From Pontibacillus litoralis JSM 072002 (GTDB lineage: Bacteria; Bacillota; Bacilli; Bacillales; BH030062): DNA of 64,000 nt. The DNA lies in contig NZ_AVPG01000014.1 in the NCBI RefSeq assembly GCF_000775615.1, forward strand, positions 1 through 64,000. Direction: 5' to 3'. The position numbers and the translations under genes are program-made. Positions 46,511 through 55,798 of the stretch are shown here, piece by piece; the stretch's first letter is position 1, and each line of letters opens with the position of its first letter. The notes below the pieces were generated by a model. That model saw only the letters and a list, made by a program, of their open reading frames with translations. It was not told the DNA's origin and did no database searches.

Positions 46511-47287
46511 CTAATGAATCAACTGATAATTCCAACCTCTTGCGTTTAGCCACTTTTCAAAATCTTTCTGCATACCTTTGCTTAGCGTCCCTGTTATCAC
46601 TTTAGGAACCCCTTGAACAAAGTCCACATCCGCCCACCAATGACGTTCCATAAAATAGCGAGACAACATTTCTATTTTCCCTGGATTTAAGTCTGTGATT
46701 TGAATGCGTGCTTGATCCGCTTGTTTTAACGTTAACCCTAAATAGTCGGCAATTCCATCTGCAATAGCTACGCCGGCCTTTGCTAGTTTCCGTTTGTCAC
46801 TTAGGATTTCTATATCAACCGTTGAATCCATAAAGCCCATTTCTAACAATACAGCCGGCATAGTAGATTCCCGTAACATGTGGAAGTTCGCCTTCTTCAA
46901 GCCGCGATCTCGTAAGCCATATACGTTCAATACGCGTTGGTGAAGCTCTTCTGCTAATCGCTCGGCATAAGGCCAATTCCCAATGTACGTATATGTTTCA
47001 GTTCCGGTATGATTCCCCCATTTTCCCATGTATGCATTGTGGTGAATGGAAACAAGTATATCTGCACCAAAACGATTTGCCTTATCTGTCCGGCGATTAA
47101 GAGATACATCTTCTTTTCCAGTTGGATCATCAAGCCTAATAACCTCTACCGCATCGTATTGCTTTAATCGGTTCATGCAAGCTTTACCAACTTCTTGATT
47201 GAACAACCATTCTTGCTTTCCATCTGGCGTTCGCTTCCCTTTCGTGTATAAGCCATGCCCATGATCACACGCTACTCGTTTCACCAT
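46511..47287 (-). CDS. N-acetylmuramoyl-L-alanine amidase (Amidase_3), no signal peptide
   Basis: The protein opens directly with the catalytic-domain motif (VACDHGHG) and continues with VSIHHNA and LLEMGFMDSTVD, providing the zinc His, Glu, His and the catalytic Glu of Amidase_3. A C-terminal module of about 65 residues follows. No signal peptide or membrane anchor is present, which is typical of phage endolysins or mother-cell lytic enzymes rather than secreted autolysins. GGGAGG precedes the ATG. No holin gene is visible next to it. Confidence 0.9.
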   Translation of the reverse strand: MVKRVACDHGHGLYTKGKRTPDGKQEWLFNQEVGKACMNRLKQYDAVEVIRLDDPTGKEDVSLNRRTDKANRFGADILVSIHHNAYMGKWGNHTGTETYTYIGNWPYAERLAEELHQRVLNVYGLRDRGLKKANFHMLRESTMPAVLLEMGFMDSTVDIEILSDKRKLAKAGVAIADGIADYLGLTLKQADQARIQITDLNPGKIEMLSRYFMERHWWADVDFVQGVPKVITGTLSKGMQKDFEKWLNARGWNYQLIH

Positions 47288-47357
47288 CTTTCATCCTCCC
47301 TTTATCAATTCATTCACTTCTATAATCGCACGGAGAAAACAGTTAGGTGTCTATCTA

Positions 47358-47395
47358 TAAAAAAATAGACAGGAAGAAAGCATCTCCCTGTCTTG
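47358..47395 (-). terminator. Terminator after the LCP gene
   Basis: On the minus strand, arms AGACAGG and CCTGTCT followed by ATTTTTTT. Confidence 0.82.
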
Positions 47396-47403
47396 CCTAT
47401 CAT

Positions 47404-48333
47404 CTATTCAGCTGAAAGCATGCCATGAACTTTCTGCACCTCGGTATCAGGCACCACTAAATAATAAATGCCACCGATGTTCTGACCGCTTCCTTCCATT
47501 TGATAAGATTCTTGATTTTTCAACACTCCGCGGTAATCAAGTGCAAGCTTCTGCATTTCAGAGAATTTCAAGTTCGTGCTTACATTTTGACCAAGCACAT
47601 CTAAAATATCATTTATCTTATTTACAGAAGAGAAACTAGCACCTTTCTCAATAATACCTTGTACAACGAGACGTTGACGCTCCGTACGTCCGAAGTCACC
47701 ACGCGGGTCTTGCTTTCTCATTCGAACAAATTCAATTGCTTCACTACCACTCAAAGAGATAACACCTTCTGCATACACTTTGCCGCTTTTACCTGTCCAT
47801 TGGAATGGATTGTCCACCTGAATACCGCCAACGGCATCTACTAAGTCTTCCAATCCTTCCATATTCAGCTTCACATAATAATCTAATTCAATATCTAAGA
47901 AATTCTCGACCGTATCGATAGCCATGTCCTTACCGCCAAAGGCATACGCGTGATTAATCTTATCTTCCGTCCCTCTACCAACTAATGTCGTACGAGTATC
48001 ACGTGGAATACTAACTAATGTCATCTGTTCGTTCTCTGGCACAAGTGAAAGAACCATTAGCGCATCTGATCGCCCACTGTCACCGGCACGCTCATCCACC
48101 CCCATTAATAAAATGTTCAGCGGTTCTTTCTTCTTCATCTTCTTCTCTCCAACTTTTGTATCAATTGATGACACCGGCTCATGCATCTCTTCATCCACTG
48201 TTTGTTTTACATCAGAATAAACGGACCACATGTAAGCACATCCACCTAGCACTAGTATTAATAGTGTAACTAAGAGGATTTTCCACCATTGTTTTTTCTT
48301 CTTTTGCTGTTTTTTCGCTTGACGAGAAGCCAA
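47404..48333 (-). CDS. LytR-CpsA-Psr (LCP) family cell-wall ligase
   Basis: A basic N-terminus and one membrane segment (WKILLVTLLILVLGGCAYMW) precede the LCP domain. It contains NILLMGVDERAGDSGRSDALMVLSL, TLVSIPRDTRTTLVG, KINHAYAFGG and FVRMRKQDPRGDFGRTERQR, with the lipid pyrophosphate-binding arginines intact. LCP enzymes attach teichoic acids or other glycopolymers to peptidoglycan outside the membrane. A TTG at 48333 behind GAGGTG is the likely start (309 residues); an upstream in-frame ATG at 48405 lacks a ribosome site. Confidence 0.92.
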   Translation of the reverse strand: MASRQAKKQQKKKKQWWKILLVTLLILVLGGCAYMWSVYSDVKQTVDEEMHEPVSSIDTKVGEKKMKKKEPLNILLMGVDERAGDSGRSDALMVLSLVPENEQMTLVSIPRDTRTTLVGRGTEDKINHAYAFGGKDMAIDTVENFLDIELDYYVKLNMEGLEDLVDAVGGIQVDNPFQWTGKSGKVYAEGVISLSGSEAIEFVRMRKQDPRGDFGRTERQRLVVQGIIEKGASFSSVNKINDILDVLGQNVSTNLKFSEMQKLALDYRGVLKNQESYQMEGSGQNIGGIYYLVVPDTEVQKVHGMLSAE

Positions 48334-48559
48334 TCCCAACACCTCATTCCATAATCTATATACTATTCTATCATCTTTATCCGACAAATTAGTGCAAGAA
48401 ACCACATTGCTCCGATAATTTTACAATACATTAATTGGATTTGTATAGTTACATTTTGATTACAAGTGCATTCATTCGTGAGACTATAGTAATAGACGTA
48501 TGGATGGGTAGTTAGGTTTCACTTTTGTATAGATTCGGAATTCCCCTATCCCCTTCATG

Positions 48560-48591
48560 AAAAATAGAGCTGTCCACTAAAGAACAGCCCC
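48560..48591 (-). terminator. Terminator after the racemase-like gene
   Basis: On the minus strand, arms GGGCTGT and ACAGCTC (one wobble) followed by ATTTTTC. Confidence 0.7.
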
Positions 48592-48596
48592 TTCGG

Positions 48597-49703
48597 TTAA
48601 AATGTTGCTTTTTCTACCACGTATTTGTTCACGATATCTAAATCTACTTCATAGCCAATACCAGGTCGTTGCGGAACCATAATGGTACCATTATGCACTT
48701 CCACTAATGGAGATATGACATCCTCTTCCCAATAACGATCAGATGAAGCAGTGTCACCTGGATAAGTAAAGTTTGCTAAAGTAGCAATCGCAATATTGTG
48801 CGCTCTACCAACACCAGACTCTAGCATCCCCCCACACCATAAAGCAATGCCATGTTCTTTACATAAGTCATGAATGCGCTTCGCTTCTGTTAATCCCCCA
48901 ACTCTACCAATCTTTACATTTATAATTTTACAGCTTCCTAGTTCGATTGCTTGTCTCGCCTCTCGATAACAATGAATACTTTCATCCAAACAAATAGGCG
49001 TGCTAATTTGTTGCTGTAATGTAGCATGATCAATCAAGTCACCAGAAGTAAGCGGCTGCTCAATCATCAATAAGTTATATCGATCTAACTCTTTCATTAT
49101 ATGCACATCATCGAGCGTATACGCTGAGTTTGCATCCACCATTAAAGGTAAGTCAGGGAAGAACTTTCTTATTTCCTTCACTACACTTACGTCTCGTCCG
49201 GGTTCAATCTTTACTTTAATACGCTTATACCCTTCATCCACATTTTTCTTAATTGATTGTAGTAAGTCTTCTGTATTCTCTTGAATCCCTAGACTAATTC
49301 CAGATTCAATATGTTGCTTGCTCCCGCCTAGAGCTTTCGCTAAAGTAGTTCCTTTCGATTTAGCATATAAATCCCATATAGCACCTTCAACAGCTGATTT
49401 CGCCATATAATTCCCTTTATACGCTTCGAATTTTGGGAACACTTCATCTGGATGATTCATTTGTTGATGAACAACCAATGGTATTAAACACTCTTTCATA
49501 AAAATCCATGCTGTATTTGTATACTCCTCAGAATACAGCGGGAGGCTTGAAGTTACACATTCTCCCCACCCTGATAAGCCATTTTCATCTTTCACTTCCA
49601 CAAGAATAAATTCTCGATCATATTGTGTGCCAAAACTCGTAGTAAATGGTGATTTCATTTCCATTTTCATTTTGTACATGATTACTTCTTGAATAATAAA
49701 CAT
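48597..49703 (-). CDS. Enolase-superfamily racemase (N-acylamino acid racemase / MenC-like)
   Basis: The 368-residue protein has the capping domain and barrel motifs of the MenC/NSAR branch. The catalytic Lys is in IKVKIEPG, and the metal ligands are in LMVDANSAY, MIEQPL and CLDESI. The opposing Lys is in INVKIGRVGG, followed by CGGMLESGVGRAHN. Members act as o-succinylbenzoate synthase, N-succinylamino acid racemase or both. Absence of other men genes and the presence of an M20 deacylase and a permease favour N-acyl-amino acid racemisation. The ATG at 49703 has GGGGAG upstream and abuts the permease stop. Confidence 0.87.
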   Translation of the reverse strand: MFIIQEVIMYKMKMEMKSPFTTSFGTQYDREFILVEVKDENGLSGWGECVTSSLPLYSEEYTNTAWIFMKECLIPLVVHQQMNHPDEVFPKFEAYKGNYMAKSAVEGAIWDLYAKSKGTTLAKALGGSKQHIESGISLGIQENTEDLLQSIKKNVDEGYKRIKVKIEPGRDVSVVKEIRKFFPDLPLMVDANSAYTLDDVHIMKELDRYNLLMIEQPLTSGDLIDHATLQQQISTPICLDESIHCYREARQAIELGSCKIINVKIGRVGGLTEAKRIHDLCKEHGIALWCGGMLESGVGRAHNIAIATLANFTYPGDTASSDRYWEEDVISPLVEVHNGTIMVPQRPGIGYEVDLDIVNKYVVEKATF

Positions 49704-51116
49704 TTAAACTCCCCATCCTATCATGACAGCAATAGTTAAATAGATTACTCCTATAACCATCCAAATTAAAAACAAAGGAAAAACGAAACGAATCCACTTC
49801 ACCCAAGAAATACCTGCAATCGCCAAGTTAGCCATTAAAATACCTGAAATAGGTGTGATTACATTCGAGAAGCCATCTCCTAATTTATAGGCTTGAACAG
49901 CTACTTGCCTCGGAATCTCCATAATATCTGCTAGTGGCGTCATAATTGGCATTACAATTACTGCTTGACCACTTCCTGATGAAACAAATAGATTAAAGGC
50001 AGCATTTGCTATAAACATGGCAATAGCACCGCCAACGTTGGAGAATGGTTCCATCATAGTCGCCATTCCTTGTACAACTGTATCAAGTATTTGTCCATTT
50101 TCTAAAACTACAACAATCGATCTCGCCATCCCTATAATTAATGCGCCATAAACCAAGCCTTTACATCCTTCAAAAAACTCATAAACTAAATCATTCGGGG
50201 AAATACGAGCGATAATTGCTGTACCAACTGCAATAATAAGAAACACAGCAGCCATTTCATTTAATGACCATTCATATTGAAATACACCAAAAACATAAAT
50301 AGCAATCCCAATAGATAACCAAGCAATCACAAGTTTATGCAAACCAGTTAAGTTTGGAGTACTCTTGTCTATATCTTTTTCCTCCACTTTAGGAAAACGA
50401 TCCTCTCCCAATACACTTTTCTCAGGGTTTCTTTTTACTTTATTGGAATACCAAACAATGTATAGTATCGTTGCCAAAAGAACCGTCATATAAATCAAAA
50501 CTCGGTAGCCTATCCCTGAAAAAAGCGGAACTTGAGCAATTTGCTGTGCCGTTCCAGTCGTTAACGGATCTAAAAAAGCGGTATTAAACCCTGCATAAGC
50601 ACCAAGATAAATAATAGCAACTCCGACGATAGCATCTAATTTCATTGACCTAGCCAATATGATGCCGATTGGTATAAAAGCTATAACAGCATTCACAATA
50701 ATGCCCAAAGTTCCAAAAATCGAGAACAACGTACATACAATAGCAATCAATACCCATTCTTTATCCTTAGTCTTTTGAATCGTCTTCATAATGAGTGCGT
50801 CTATTGCACCGGTAGATTCAATTACAGCAAAAGCACCCCCAATAATGAGAACTAAGAAAATTAATGGAGCTGATTGAACCGTCCCTTCTTGAATTGCCCG
50901 AAACAATTCTATAACACCAGTCGGACTTGATTCTGTTTGTTGATAACTATTTGGCACCACTGTCGTAATATCGTCTTCTGTTACTCGCTCAAATGTGCCA
51001 GCTGGTATTAAATAGGTAGCACATGCAGCCAAAAATAATATAAAAAATAATATGACATATGCATCTGGTAAAGCCATCTTTTTCTTATTTGGTTGTGTAT
51101 TCGTCTCTGTCTTCAC
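49704..51116 (-). CDS. YfcC-family permease (copy 1)
   Basis: Twelve or so hydrophobic segments and the motifs VLIIGGAFAVIESTGAIDALIMK, GIIVNAVIAFIPIGI, SGSGQAVIVMPIMTPLAD and YKLGDGFSNVITPISGILMANLAIAG define the YfcC/DcuC-like family. Relatives move basic or dipeptide-like amino acid substrates. Here it is directly co-transcribed with the racemase, so N-acyl amino acids are a reasonable candidate substrate. A near-copy lies at 53236, on the other side of the RpiR-M20 pair. Confidence 0.9.
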   Translation of the reverse strand: MKTETNTQPNKKKMALPDAYVILFFILFLAACATYLIPAGTFERVTEDDITTVVPNSYQQTESSPTGVIELFRAIQEGTVQSAPLIFLVLIIGGAFAVIESTGAIDALIMKTIQKTKDKEWVLIAIVCTLFSIFGTLGIIVNAVIAFIPIGIILARSMKLDAIVGVAIIYLGAYAGFNTAFLDPLTTGTAQQIAQVPLFSGIGYRVLIYMTVLLATILYIVWYSNKVKRNPEKSVLGEDRFPKVEEKDIDKSTPNLTGLHKLVIAWLSIGIAIYVFGVFQYEWSLNEMAAVFLIIAVGTAIIARISPNDLVYEFFEGCKGLVYGALIIGMARSIVVVLENGQILDTVVQGMATMMEPFSNVGGAIAMFIANAAFNLFVSSGSGQAVIVMPIMTPLADIMEIPRQVAVQAYKLGDGFSNVITPISGILMANLAIAGISWVKWIRFVFPLFLIWMVIGVIYLTIAVMIGWGV

Positions 51117-51176
51117 GTATTTCCCTCCTTGTTTTTCTGATAATTCTTAATTTGCAAACTATTATAATGTAGTATA

Positions 51177-51213
51177 TACTTTATTTCAATAGATAATAAA
51201 GTAAAAACTTTAT
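51177..51213. promoter_or_regulatory. Three ATAAAGT-type half-sites between permease and rpiR-like genes
   Basis: TACTTTAT (51177-51184), ATAAAGTA (51196-51203) and ACTTTAT (51207-51213) form two overlapping inverted repeats in the divergent promoter region. This is a plausible operator for the adjacent RpiR regulator. Confidence 0.55.
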
Positions 51214-51227
51214 AGGAGCATGGATTC

Positions 51228-52037
51228 ATGAGGAAATCGTATATTCAACTTACAGAAGAGAAATTTGCACAATTGACCAAAGGGCTTAAAAAAGTGGCGG
51301 AATGCTTATTAGCGGATCCAAAAATTTTCGCTATTCATCCCGTGAAAAAAGTTGGGGAATACATCGGAGTAAGTGAAGCAACCGTCATTCGTTTTTGTAA
51401 TGAGATTGGCTATAGTGGTTATCGTGCATTGCAGCAAGAAGTCCATCACCACTTACTCAACTCATATCAGGCACCCGAATTAAATACTCAATCTCCATAT
51501 GAACATAGCATGCAAACCGATCTCCTATTATTACAAAATACAATTTCTCAATTAGATGGCGCTTTACTACAACAATTTGCCGATACGATCCTCTCTAAAG
51601 AAAAAGTATTAATTGTAGGTTACTATCATTCATTTACTTTAGCGCACTGGTTGTATTTCAACTTAAACTTAACAATAGGTAACGCAGAATTATACCGACC
51701 TGAAGTAGACACTGGCTTATTAAATCATCTCTCAGATAAGGGGTGCGTCCTAGTTATTTCTTTCTATCGCTATGCCATGGAAACAATACGAATCGCACAA
51801 GAAGCAAAGAAGAAAGGCATAACGGTTCTAGGTATTACAGATTCCAAAGTATCTCCTATCGTTGAACACTCTGACATAGTCCTACCGATTCAAACAGGAA
51901 GAGAGAATATATTTACTAAAGGTCCTGTGACACTTTCGGTAATAAATGCCATACTTCAAGAGATTATTCATCATTCTAAGTTCTCAACCATTAACGAAAC
52001 ATATAAATTCTTTGTGAAAGGTGGAAGTCAAGGATGA
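51228..52037 (+). CDS. RpiR-family transcriptional regulator with SIS domain
   Basis: The N-terminal HTH_6 domain (residues 10-80: KKVGEYIGVSEATVIRFCNEIGYSGYRAL) is followed by a SIS domain (about 110-250) with KVLIVGYYHSF and VLVISFYRYAMETIRIA. RpiR proteins usually bind phosphosugars, but those near amino acid genes can respond to other metabolites. It is divergent from the racemase-permease operon and overlaps the deacylase by 4 bp, so it likely controls both units. Confidence 0.92.
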   Translation: MRKSYIQLTEEKFAQLTKGLKKVAECLLADPKIFAIHPVKKVGEYIGVSEATVIRFCNEIGYSGYRALQQEVHHHLLNSYQAPELNTQSPYEHSMQTDLLLLQNTISQLDGALLQQFADTILSKEKVLIVGYYHSFTLAHWLYFNLNLTIGNAELYRPEVDTGLLNHLSDKGCVLVISFYRYAMETIRIAQEAKKKGITVLGITDSKVSPIVEHSDIVLPIQTGRENIFTKGPVTLSVINAILQEIIHHSKFSTINETYKFFVKGGSQG

Positions 52038-53176
52038 AATTATTCACAGATTCTATTTATCCAAATGTGTTAAACACCTTTGAATACTTACATGCAAATG
52101 GTGAAATAAGCTGGGAAGAGGTACAAACGACGAGTTACATTCAATCCATTCTTGAACAACACGGATGCGAGACAATAACCTTTAATGATTGTACGGGAGT
52201 CATTGGAAAGTATGGATCATTCGACAAGAACTTACCAATTGTAGCTATTCGCGCTGACATGGATGCATTATGGCAAGAAGTGAATGGAACATTTCAACCG
52301 AATCATTCCTGTGGTCATGACGCGCATATGTCCATCGTACTAGGTGTATTATGGTCCTTAGAGCAGCTTCCTAATATAAAAGAACAAGTAGCCATTAAAT
52401 TTATCTTTCAACCGGCTGAAGAAACAGGAACTGGAGCACTAAAGATGGTGGAAAAAGGCGTAGTGGACGATGTGGATTATTTATATGGTATTCATTTACG
52501 ACCATTCCAAGAAACAGAAGACGGAAGAGCCACACCGATGATTGTACACGGAGCAACTCAATCGATTGAAATGGATATTCAAGGTCATGACGCTCACGGA
52601 GCAAGGCCACACTTGAATAAAAATGCTATCAATATTGGAATGCAAATTGTCAATGGGATAAATGCTATTCGGCTAACTCCTAACACGCCACATTCTGTCA
52701 AAGTAACGAGATTTCAAGCAGGTGGAAAGAATACTAACATTATTCCTGGACGAGCGCACTTAGCTTTAGACTTACGTGCACAAACAAATGAATTAATGGC
52801 GGAACTTATAGAAGAAGTGAAACAAGTTGTAGAAGGCGTTAAACACCAAACACATACACATATCGAGTTTAAGCCTACGCACGGAATTGCAGCAGCCGTT
52901 ACGAACGAAGAGGCTGTTTCCATAATGAAAGAGGCAATTTGTGAAACGTTAGGTGAAGAGAAGGTTGACCCACGCTTAGTTTCACCAGGAGGGGACGATT
53001 TTCATTTTTACACGATTAAACGTCCGAACATTAAAGCTACCATGCTTGGATTAGGGTGTGATTTACAACCAGGACTACATCATCCGCAAATGGAATTTAA
53101 CCATAAGTCTATGATACATGGAGTCAAGATATTAACCAATGCCATCTTCCAAACATACAACCTACCACTCCCTTAA
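52034..53176 (+). CDS. M20-family amidohydrolase (AmhX/N-acyl-amino acid deacylase-like)
   Basis: The metal motifs HSCGHDAHMS (Cys and His ligands) and FQPAEETGTGA (Glu ligands) are intact. A dimerisation domain (about 180-290) begins MDIQGHDAHGARP, and GGDDFHFY and the terminal PQMEFN-H region complete the M20D layout. Such enzymes cleave N-acyl or amide bonds of amino acid derivatives. Its start overlaps the RpiR gene (ATGA). With the nearby racemase and permeases it forms a plausible route from N-acyl-D-amino acids to free L-amino acids. Confidence 0.9.
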   Translation: MKLFTDSIYPNVLNTFEYLHANGEISWEEVQTTSYIQSILEQHGCETITFNDCTGVIGKYGSFDKNLPIVAIRADMDALWQEVNGTFQPNHSCGHDAHMSIVLGVLWSLEQLPNIKEQVAIKFIFQPAEETGTGALKMVEKGVVDDVDYLYGIHLRPFQETEDGRATPMIVHGATQSIEMDIQGHDAHGARPHLNKNAINIGMQIVNGINAIRLTPNTPHSVKVTRFQAGGKNTNIIPGRAHLALDLRAQTNELMAELIEEVKQVVEGVKHQTHTHIEFKPTHGIAAAVTNEEAVSIMKEAICETLGEEKVDPRLVSPGGDDFHFYTIKRPNIKATMLGLGCDLQPGLHHPQMEFNHKSMIHGVKILTNAIFQTYNLPLP

Positions 53177-53185
53177 TCTAAAAGA

Positions 53186-53218
53186 AAAACCAAGAGCGCT
53201 ACTATCACTCTTGGTTTT
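53186..53218. terminator. Bidirectional terminator between deacylase and permease copy 2
   Basis: Perfect arms AAAACCAAGAG and CTCTTGGTTTT around an 11-nt loop between convergent genes. Confidence 0.9.
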
Positions 53219-53235
53219 CTTGTTACTTCCTATTA

Positions 53236-54657
53236 TTATGCGCCCCAGCCGATTAAGACACCGATGGTTAGGAACACTGATCCAATAGCCATCCACATAA
53301 GGAATAGTGGGAAGACGAATCGAACCCATTTGACCCATGATACGCCTGCGATTGCTAAGCTGGCCATCAAGATACCGGATACTGGTGTAATCACGTTGGA
53401 AAATCCGTCTCCCATTTTGTACGCTTGCACGGCGACTTGACGAGGGACTTCCATCATATCTGCTAGTGGTGTCATAATTGGCATGACGATAACGGCTTGA
53501 CCGCTTCCTGATGCAACGAATAAGTTAAATACTGCGTTGGCAATAAACATAGCGATGGCACCACTAATGTTAGAGAATGGCTCCATCATAATTGCCATGC
53601 CGTTAACGATTGTATCAAGGATTTGACCGTTCTCTAGTACGACAACGATGGATCTGGCCATACCGATAATCATTGCGCCATATACGAGCCCTTTACAGCC
53701 TTCGAAGAATTCCTTCACGAGTTTATTTGGAGAAATGCGGGCAATAATAGCTGTACCGATAGCAACCATAATAAATATTGCCGCCATTTCATTTAAAGCC
53801 CAATCATACTGGAAGACACCAAATACGTACAAGCCGACACCGAATGTTAACCAAAGCAGTACGGCGATATGCTTCCCATTTAAGTCAGGTGCTGCTTCTT
53901 CCAAATTCTTTTCCATCATTTTCGGAAAGCGATTCTCTCCTAGCACACTTTTCTCAGGAGATTTCTTAATCCGATTGGCATACCATGTAATATATAGAAT
54001 CGTAGTTAATAGAATCGTAATGTAAATAATGATTCGATAACTAATGCCAGAGAAAAGCGGTACTTGGGCAATTTCTTGTGCCAATCCTGTTGATAGTGGG
54101 TCAAGAAATGCGGTGTTAAATCCAGCGTACATACCGAGGTAAATGATCGAGACACCGACGATGGCATCTAGTTTCATTGACCGAGCAATGATAACACCAA
54201 TTGGTAAGAAGGCAATTACAGCGTTGACAATAATGCCCAGCGACCCAAAAATGGAGAACAGCGTACTTACAATCGCGATTAGCAACCATTCTTTATTCTT
54301 CGTTTTATTAATTGTTTTCATAATTAAAGCGTCAATCGAACCTGTTGATTCAATAACTGCAAATGCTCCCCCTATAATTAACACGAGGAAGATTAAAGAA
54401 GCGGACTGAACCATCCCTTCTTGAATGGATCGGAACAGTTCCATGATTCCAGTTGGATTGGATTGTACATATTCGAAACTACCAGGTATAACCGTCGTCA
54501 CGTCATCTTGTGTTACTCTTTCAAAGGTCCCCGCTGGAACGATATACGTTGCACAAGCAACTAAGAACAAGATGAAGAATAAAATAACATACGCATCAGG
54601 CATTACCCATTTACGTTTCTTTGTGTGATGATGTGATTTCGTCGTTTCTGTATTCAT
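53236..54657 (-). CDS. YfcC-family permease (copy 2)
   Basis: The 473-residue protein is very similar to copy 1 at 49704 throughout, including MPDAYVILFFILFL, AGTFERVTQDD and SGSGQAVIVMPIMTPLADMM. It differs by a His/Lys-rich N-terminal tail (KSHHHTKKRK). The duplication flanks the rpiR-deacylase pair, one copy on each side, in the same orientation. The ATG at 54657 follows AAGGGAG. It is probably a recent paralog with similar or slightly shifted specificity. Confidence 0.9.
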   Translation of the reverse strand: MNTETTKSHHHTKKRKWVMPDAYVILFFILFLVACATYIVPAGTFERVTQDDVTTVIPGSFEYVQSNPTGIMELFRSIQEGMVQSASLIFLVLIIGGAFAVIESTGSIDALIMKTINKTKNKEWLLIAIVSTLFSIFGSLGIIVNAVIAFLPIGVIIARSMKLDAIVGVSIIYLGMYAGFNTAFLDPLSTGLAQEIAQVPLFSGISYRIIIYITILLTTILYITWYANRIKKSPEKSVLGENRFPKMMEKNLEEAAPDLNGKHIAVLLWLTFGVGLYVFGVFQYDWALNEMAAIFIMVAIGTAIIARISPNKLVKEFFEGCKGLVYGAMIIGMARSIVVVLENGQILDTIVNGMAIMMEPFSNISGAIAMFIANAVFNLFVASGSGQAVIVMPIMTPLADMMEVPRQVAVQAYKMGDGFSNVITPVSGILMASLAIAGVSWVKWVRFVFPLFLMWMAIGSVFLTIGVLIGWGA

Positions 54658-54761
54658 TTCATACTCCCTTTTACGTATATGATTCATCTATGTTGACATT
54701 ATTTTTCTATTATACCATATACATTCTATCGAGAAATATGATGAATTTTTGCCTGCACGAC

Positions 54762-55280
54762 CTAGCCTTCCATCGTTTTGCCGACATATTCAAGCAAAAC
54801 GGTTTCACTTCTTAATTTCTGCTTGGCTAGGCGCGCCCAATTCTTCACTGCATTTATGGATACTCCTTCCTTCCTAGCAATATCCTTTACCGCTAGGTCT
54901 TGGAGGATAAAACCGTTAAACCATTTCATTTGATTAACGGTTAAGACGCTTTGAATATGCGCATATAGAAATGGATCGAACGCATCTATTTCCATTTCAA
55001 CAGTTGCTTCATCACGACTTTTTTCCATTATTTCTTCTGTCTGCGCTTGCTTACGATTTCGAGAACGAATAAAGCTAATGAGCCGATTTCTTATAATGAA
55101 ATAAACGTAAGGCGATAGCTTCCCCTTCTCTTCATCATACGTTTGCGCCACTTCCCATAATGCTAGCAGCCCTTCTTGATAAAACTCGCCAAACGGATCC
55201 ATAATTCCTAGCCGGTGAATCGTGCGATGAATCATCGGATGATAATCTGCCACGAGCTGTTCATATTCTAATTGTGTCAC
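54762..55280 (-). CDS. Sigma-70 family factor, divergent from comK
   Basis: The 172-residue protein has a region 2 (YHPMIHRTIHRLGIMDPFGEFYQEGLLALWEVAQTYDEEKGKLSPYVYFIIRNRLISFIR) across residues 13-70. Region 4 carries LAVKDIARKEGVSINAVKNWARLAKQKL near 128-158. It resembles SigH/ComX-like alternative factors more than a classic ECF factor, but I cannot assign a named member. No anti-sigma gene adjoins. Its position next to comK raises the possibility of a competence or stress role. Confidence 0.82.
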   Translation of the reverse strand: MTQLEYEQLVADYHPMIHRTIHRLGIMDPFGEFYQEGLLALWEVAQTYDEEKGKLSPYVYFIIRNRLISFIRSRNRKQAQTEEIMEKSRDEATVEMEIDAFDPFLYAHIQSVLTVNQMKWFNGFILQDLAVKDIARKEGVSINAVKNWARLAKQKLRSETVLLEYVGKTMEG

Positions 55281-55798
55281 GACTTCCTCATTCTAAAAAA
55301 GCGCGCTTCTTTGCTTATTCCGCGGTATCTTCAGCGTATCGAAAAAGGAACCCGCTTTCATCTATAGATACGTGACGTATGACCCAATTAAATGGGACAT
55401 ATCATCACCGAAACGTCCTATTCAACAGAAGTGAACAAACCGTATATACAAAATTAAGGAGAAAACGGACACCTTTCATAAATATTACAATAATGTATAT
55501 ATAGTTTTAATTTTTTGTTAAGTAATGGTATGAATGTTAACTATTATGTATAATAAGGTTTGGAAAGGGGACTAATCTATCATTGGATGATTAAATTTCT
55601 CCTTCTTTTCTATTATGTTATGGACTTTACATTACGGAAATGAATGAACATCTATGAGTCTTTAGTAAGTTCAATAACACCGCTCATCATCCCATTGAAT
55701 CATGAAAGGAGGGTAGTATGATTCATTTCGCTCGTTGTCAACAGTAGTAGTAATGATTGTAGTAACATGAAGAAGGAAAATGAAGGGAGAAATTCATT
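55281..55798. promoter_or_regulatory. Long comK upstream region with candidate -10 and leader ORF
   Basis: This 518-bp divergent region is AT-rich in its centre (around 55490-55560). A TATAAT lies at 55549-55554 with no good -35 at standard spacing. I see no clear AAAA-N5-TTTT ComK box. If that -10 is used, the comK leader is about 240 nt and contains a nine-codon ORF with a strong ribosome site (55718). Such length suggests post-transcriptional control. Confidence 0.45.
55718..55747 (+). CDS. Nine-residue leader ORF upstream of comK
   Basis: AAAGGAGGG, one of the strongest ribosome sites in the window, lies 4 nt before an ATG that opens MIHFARCQQ and then stops with TAG, followed by another in-frame TAG and TAA. 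It ends 51 bp before comK. The very strong initiation site with an immediate stop is the pattern expected of a regulatory leader peptide. Confidence 0.45.
   Translation: MIHFARCQQ

Noticed and set aside
48418-48426. Sigma-D -10-like TCCGATAA on the plus strand
   Set aside because: No TAAA lies at 14-16 nt upstream and no plus-strand gene follows.
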